From: Methanosarcinales archaeon
GTDB lineage: Archaea; Nanobdellota; Nanobdellia; Woesearchaeales; CG1-02-33-12
Assembly (NCBI GenBank): GCA_017610505.1
Contig: JAFCBX010000084.1
Coordinates: 1-5,776, forward strand
Reading direction: 5' to 3'
Length of the DNA stretch: 5,776 bases
Part shown: piece after piece, positions 3,371 to 5,776 of the stretch
Position numbering within the stretch: the first letter of the stretch is position 1
How the letters are laid out: each line of letters opens with the position of its first letter
Made by a program: the position numbers and the translations under genes
Notes under the pieces: generated by a model
What the model was told of the DNA's origin: nothing
What the model saw: the letters and a program-made list of their open reading frames with translations, nothing else
Databases searched by the model: none

Positions 3371-5776
3371 ATACAATAAATAACCAATTCCTGCAAGCAG
3401 GAGGATTATTCCAATTATGAGCAAGATGATTGGCCAAATATTAGATTTTGGTGGATCAGTTGGATCAGTTGGATCATACCCTTTATTAACCTCGTCTCCA
3501 TCTAATATCCCATCACCATCAGTATCCTTAACAGTTGGGTCTGTTCCTTCCCTGTATTCCTTTAGGTTTGTCAGGCCATCATTATCTTCATCATCAGCTG
3601 AATCATCAAATTCAATATTAAGGCCATATTTTTCCTCCCATTTATCAGGCATTCCATCATTATCAGTATCTTCTTTAGTAGTAGGGGGTGTTGGTATGAT
3701 AATCTGTCTTTTCACACAATAACCATCTTCACAATTATCTGATTCACAGTCTGAGTTTCTTATGCATTCTTTTCCATTTTTACATGGAGAGCATGAGCCG
3801 CCGCAATCATAATCTGTTTCATCACCATCAAGCTTATTATTATCACAAGGGTCTATGCTTATACAAGTTTTAAGGCTGGAGTGACAATTACCAGACTCGC
3901 AGTCACTATTCTTTTTGCATTCTTTACCAATTCCGCATTCTGGGCAATCTCCTCCACCACAATCTTTATCTGTTTCATCACCATTTTCCACATCATCATT
4001 GCACGTTGGCTCTGCACACTTCTTGCTTGAGTTGCAGAAGCCGCTTTCGCAATTACTATCAATAAGACAATCTTTGTTAAGCTCACATGGTGGGCATGAG
4101 CCGCCGCAATCTATATCTGTTTCATCTCCATCCAGCTCAAGATTAGAGCAGCTTGTTGGCTTCTTTGATATATCAACAGTTATTCCATCACTTTCGCCAA
4201 TTTCACTAAATAAACCTGCTTTATCAATTGCTTTTACACTAAAGAAATATTTTGTTCCATCAGTTAAATTAAGATTGTTATCATTATGGTCTTTATAAAT
4301 CCGTATCCATTTATTTTCCTCATTACTTTTTGTCCAATTGATTATCACTTTTCCATGAGAGTCCTCAAGCATATAATAATAGTAATCTATGCCAGAAAGA
4401 TTATCTTCTGACAACCATTTTACCTTTAGCTCGTCTGTATGATAAGAATATTCTGGATAATTATCAATATTGCTTGTGTCATCAACAACTGGTGTTGAAG
4501 GAAGGATTGTATCCACAATGAAATCTATGGTTTTAATAACTGAACTCTCACCTCCTTTGTAGCACTTTACATAATATTTGTAATTTCCATCATTTTGGAA
4601 GGTTAATAATTCCCTATGTTCCTTGCCTCCAGTAGAGCTAAAGTCATTTCCACTATCCTCTTTTATGTTATCTAAATCTTCACTATAAGAACATACTGCA
4701 TCTTTATTTGTTGTGATATTTAGATATGTGCTTAATTTATTAACATATCTCTTTTCAGGTGATGCATCCACAGTAAGTTCTTGGTTCAGGTTAACACTAA
4801 CAAGAATTCCTTTTGGCTCTGAAGGATCTGAAACAAGCCCTGCCTTGTTCTTGCAGGCAACATAATATACATAATCCATTGTATCCTCTGGAAGGTTGCT
4901 TATTGTCTTTTGGTGTGATGTAGAGAAATCAGGCTCATCAAATTTAGGGAATTTGCCAGTCATTGAATCATAATCTGTTGATGAATCATCATATTTGCAT
5001 ATTGTTTCATCATCTGTTCCGATAATCAAAACTGTTTCAACAGGACGCTCCCAAATAGAGCTGGGGTCTGCCTCAAATATTTCTATAACCGGTCTTGAAT
5101 CATCAACATATAAGTCAAAGATTCCGACAGTGTTTTCATCAGGAGTCCAGAAATCATCATCGCACTTGACATAAAGCTTATGCATTCTTAGGTTGTCTAT
5201 AACATAATTCTCTTTTGTGTGTGTTTTACTTTCAGTGCTGTCAAAGTAATCCATATTATCATAATTTGATTCATCAAGACCAAACCTGCAGAATATATCC
5301 TTATCAGTTGAAATGATAATATCAAACTCAGTGTTATCAGCAACACCATATTCTGGCTGCGTAAGGGTAATGTTAATTTTACATGTTTTTATGCATGGCC
5401 CATCGCAGTCAATTCCTCCCTCCCAAGAACCATGATGGTAGTTTTGTATCCCATCAGAACACAGGATTTCTGCTGTGCAGTCAGGATAGCTTATGACTAC
5501 ATTATTATCATTATCATTGCAGTCGCCATAATCAAGGCCATCACGGCCTTTGCAAAGTCCATCTTTGTCAATATCTATTGCAACACCATGATCATCCACA
5601 GCACATCCTAATTCTGTCCATTCCTCATCATCACCCTGGTTAGGAACACCATCACCATCTTTGTCAGGGTCTTCATCATTAAGAAGGCCATCATTATCAT
5701 AATCATCCTTTGTTCCAGTCAAACCACTATTATGCTCTTCTTCTTCTAATTTGCATATTCCATCTTGGCAGGTTTT
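2966..5776 (-). CDS. Giant modular cell-surface protein with C-terminal membrane anchor, N-terminus beyond window edge
   Basis: The frame is open from the right edge to TAA at 2966, giving 936 visible residues (residue 1 = first codon at 5776). A TTG at 5722 is possible, but the frame continues upstream with matching Cys-rich protein (KTCQDGICK), so the gene is treated as 5'-partial. Order of parts: D-x-D-x-D-G calcium loops at 25-43; a MopE-like segment (DIDKDG ... DYGDCNDND) at 68-100; a diverged cysteine module at 106-132; three Ig-like modules with one Cys pair each at about 133-424; a fibronectin-III-like domain at 426-537; three 8-cysteine modules at 543-687; a TSP3-type region at 703-775 with loops at 703-708, 729-734 and 751-756; a membrane helix at 780-802; a Lys-rich tail at 803-936. 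Sequons at N135, N353, N459, N480, N503 and N582 lie in the predicted outer part. The positive charges after the helix put the tail in the cytoplasm. Adhesion or envelope structure is inferred; no catalytic motif is visible. Confidence 0.9.
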   Translation of the reverse strand, partial: KTCQDGICKLEEEEHNSGLTGTKDDYDNDGLLNDEDPDKDGDGVPNQGDDEEWTELGCAVDDHGVAIDIDKDGLCKGRDGLDYGDCNDNDNNVVISYPDCTAEILCSDGIQNYHHGSWEGGIDCDGPCIKTCKINITLTQPEYGVADNTEFDIIISTDKDIFCRFGLDESNYDNMDYFDSTESKTHTKENYVIDNLRMHKLYVKCDDDFWTPDENTVGIFDLYVDDSRPVIEIFEADPSSIWERPVETVLIIGTDDETICKYDDSSTDYDSMTGKFPKFDEPDFSTSHQKTISNLPEDTMDYVYYVACKNKAGLVSDPSEPKGILVSVNLNQELTVDASPEKRYVNKLSTYLNITTNKDAVCSYSEDLDNIKEDSGNDFSSTGGKEHRELLTFQNDGNYKYYVKCYKGGESSVIKTIDFIVDTILPSTPVVDDTSNIDNYPEYSYHTDELKVKWLSEDNLSGIDYYYYMLEDSHGKVIINWTKSNEENKWIRIYKDHNDNNLNLTDGTKYFFSVKAIDKAGLFSEIGESDGITVDISKKPTSCSNLELDGDETDIDCGGSCPPCELNKDCLIDSNCESGFCNSSKKCAEPTCNDDVENGDETDKDCGGGDCPECGIGKECKKNSDCESGNCHSSLKTCISIDPCDNNKLDGDETDYDCGGSCSPCKNGKECIRNSDCESDNCEDGYCVKRQIIIPTPPTTKEDTDNDGMPDKWEEKYGLNIEFDDSADDEDNDGLTNLKEYREGTDPTVKDTDGDGILDGDEVNKGYDPTDPTDPPKSNIWPIILLIIGIILLLAGIGYLLYKNSTKPKQKKPFSPVTSQFKSPIRTSFSPNQAKSIEIRRKQAMEKIMGDREKFKEHDKVFSTFAPNPESNIKEKLHGRLDIGKPAAKKPKITHKPKPAHKKAKGVKSKKGSKSKDIFDELSKVATAELKKYRKH
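3371..3439 (-). other. C-terminal transmembrane helix
   Basis: Visible residues 780-802 form a 23-residue Ile/Leu-rich helix starting with Trp-Pro and ending with Leu-Leu-Tyr, followed at once by Lys-rich sequence. This is a single-pass anchor with the large part outside and the tail inside by the positive-inside rule. Confidence 0.9.
3452..3478. repeat. Short 9-base tandem repeat
   Basis: On the plus strand tggatcagt occurs twice in tandem, followed by tggatcata. On the coding strand it gives the D-P-T-D-P-T-D-P linker between the calcium-loop stalk and the membrane helix. The unit is in frame, so changes in copy number would only lengthen or shorten the linker. Confidence 0.8.
3452..3670 (-). 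other. TSP3-type calcium-loop stalk
   Basis: Visible residues 703-775 contain DTDNDG followed by MPDKWEEKYGL, DEDNDG followed by LTNLKEYREGTDPT, and DTDGDG followed by ILDGDEV and a DPTDPTDP end. This is the usual layout of bacterial/archaeal thrombospondin type 3-like repeats, which bind calcium and form a stiff stalk. It sits directly before the membrane helix, as expected for a spacer that lifts the outer domains from the membrane. Confidence 0.85.
3716..4150 (-). repeat. Three tandem 8-cysteine GDETDxDCGG modules
   Basis: The units lie at 4013-4150, 3863-4003 and 3716-3847. Each has eight cysteines in the order C, DGDETD-x-DCGG (the first lacks this Asp-Gly in copy 2, which reads ENGDETD), C, x-x-C, C, SDC or SNC, C and a final C. 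Spacing is nearly constant. Copies 1 and 3 share an 18-base identical stretch on the plus strand, gcatgagccgccgcaatc, which indicates fairly recent duplication or constraint. Similar modules are common in large secreted proteins of DPANN archaea and some bacteria; their function is not known to me. Confidence 0.85.
4166..4501 (-). other. Fibronectin-III-like domain
   Basis: Visible residues 426-537 show FN3 hallmarks: a Val-Lys-Trp strand (residues 452-454), then a Tyr-rich strand (YYYYML), and the typical late strand TDGTKYFFSVKAIDKAG. This segment has no cysteine and joins the Ig-like modules to the cysteine modules. Confidence 0.7.
4505..5380 (-). repeat. Three tandem Ig-like modules with a conserved Cys pair
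   Basis: Visible residues 133-227, 228-329 and 330-424 share the pattern T-[DN]-[KD]-[DE]-x-x-C-x-[FY] near the start and [YV]-x-V-x-C near the end. The paired cysteines would be C163/C205, C260/C308 and C362/C405. Beta-strand-like alternation between them fits an Ig-type sandwich with one disulfide. Similar Cys-paired units occur repeatedly in DPANN surface proteins, as far as I recall. Confidence 0.7.
5381..5461 (-). repeat. Diverged fourth cysteine module near the N-terminal side
   Basis: Visible residues 106-132 read C-S-D-G-I-Q-N, then a GSWEGGIDCDGPC stretch and a final Cys. The order C ... G-x-D-C-x-G-x-C-x-x-x-C parallels the first half of the three modules at 3716-4150, although the ETD core is lost. 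The second half of the module (SDCESGxC) is absent. Confidence 0.5.

Noticed and set aside
3452..3670. Dockerin domain
   Set aside because: The D-x-D-x-D-G loops are spaced and followed by W-E-x-x-Y-G-L and L-x-E-Y-x-x-G-T-D-P-T, as in TSP3-type repeats, and the paired dockerin helices are missing.
3859..4086. A second minus-strand frame within the cysteine modules
   Set aside because: It is a frame-shifted shadow of the repeated modules; the main frame carries the conserved cysteine pattern.
3710..4150. CRISPR array or noncoding direct repeats
   Set aside because: The repeated DNA is explained by protein modules in one open frame, and the repeats differ in sequence and spacing.
3417..4298. 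Plus-strand open frames opposite the large gene (for example 3417-3722 and 3915-4298)
   Set aside because: They are Ser/Leu-rich mirror images of the repetitive Asp- and Cys-rich coding strand and have no start signals or domain logic.
2966..5722. TTG at 5722 as the true start of the large surface protein
   Set aside because: The frame stays open to the window edge with 18 more codons, including two cysteines in a matching style (KTCQDGICK). No signal peptide or ribosome-binding site is seen at the TTG, so the gene most likely begins outside the window.

Overview
The window is AT-rich and carries three genes, all on the minus strand. They read from right to left: a very large modular surface protein (5776 to 2966, its N-terminus beyond the right edge), a 382-residue protein with a pilin-like N-terminal anchor (2856 to 1708), and a secreted, extremely cysteine-rich protein (1620 down to 1, its C-terminus beyond the left edge). 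The gaps between genes are 109 and 87 bases. No RNA gene, CRISPR array, insertion sequence or plus-strand gene could be supported.

The style of the proteins suggests a DPANN-type archaeon of the Woesearchaeota/Pacearchaeota kind. The clues are the N-terminal K/R-A-Q-V-T followed by an Ile-rich membrane helix in the middle gene, the GDETDxDCGGxCxxC cysteine modules, D-x-D-x-D-G calcium-loop strings, TATA-like AT-rich upstream regions with little or no Shine-Dalgarno sequence, and a single C-terminal membrane helix followed by a Lys-rich tail. This assignment comes from recognising sequence style and has not been tested by a search.

Layout: (1) 2966-5776 encodes calcium-loop motifs, a MopE-like segment, one diverged cysteine module, three Ig-like modules each with a Cys pair, a fibronectin-III-like domain, three 8-cysteine modules, a TSP3-type calcium-loop region, a membrane helix and a basic tail predicted to be cytoplasmic. 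(2) 2857-2965 holds an oligo-T tract, a perfect hairpin and TATA-like sequences. (3) 1708-2856 encodes the cysteine-free, membrane-anchored protein. (4) 1621-1707 holds TATA-like sequences and a weak ribosome-binding site, with no clear terminator for the gene before it. (5) 1-1620 encodes the secreted protein with about 53 cysteines after its signal peptide.

All three products are predicted to act outside the membrane: two disulfide-rich, calcium-loop-bearing proteins flank a pilin-like anchored protein. A shared role in the cell envelope, such as a surface appendage, adhesion or contact with a partner cell, is a reasonable inference. Nothing in the sequence gives an enzymatic activity to any of them.
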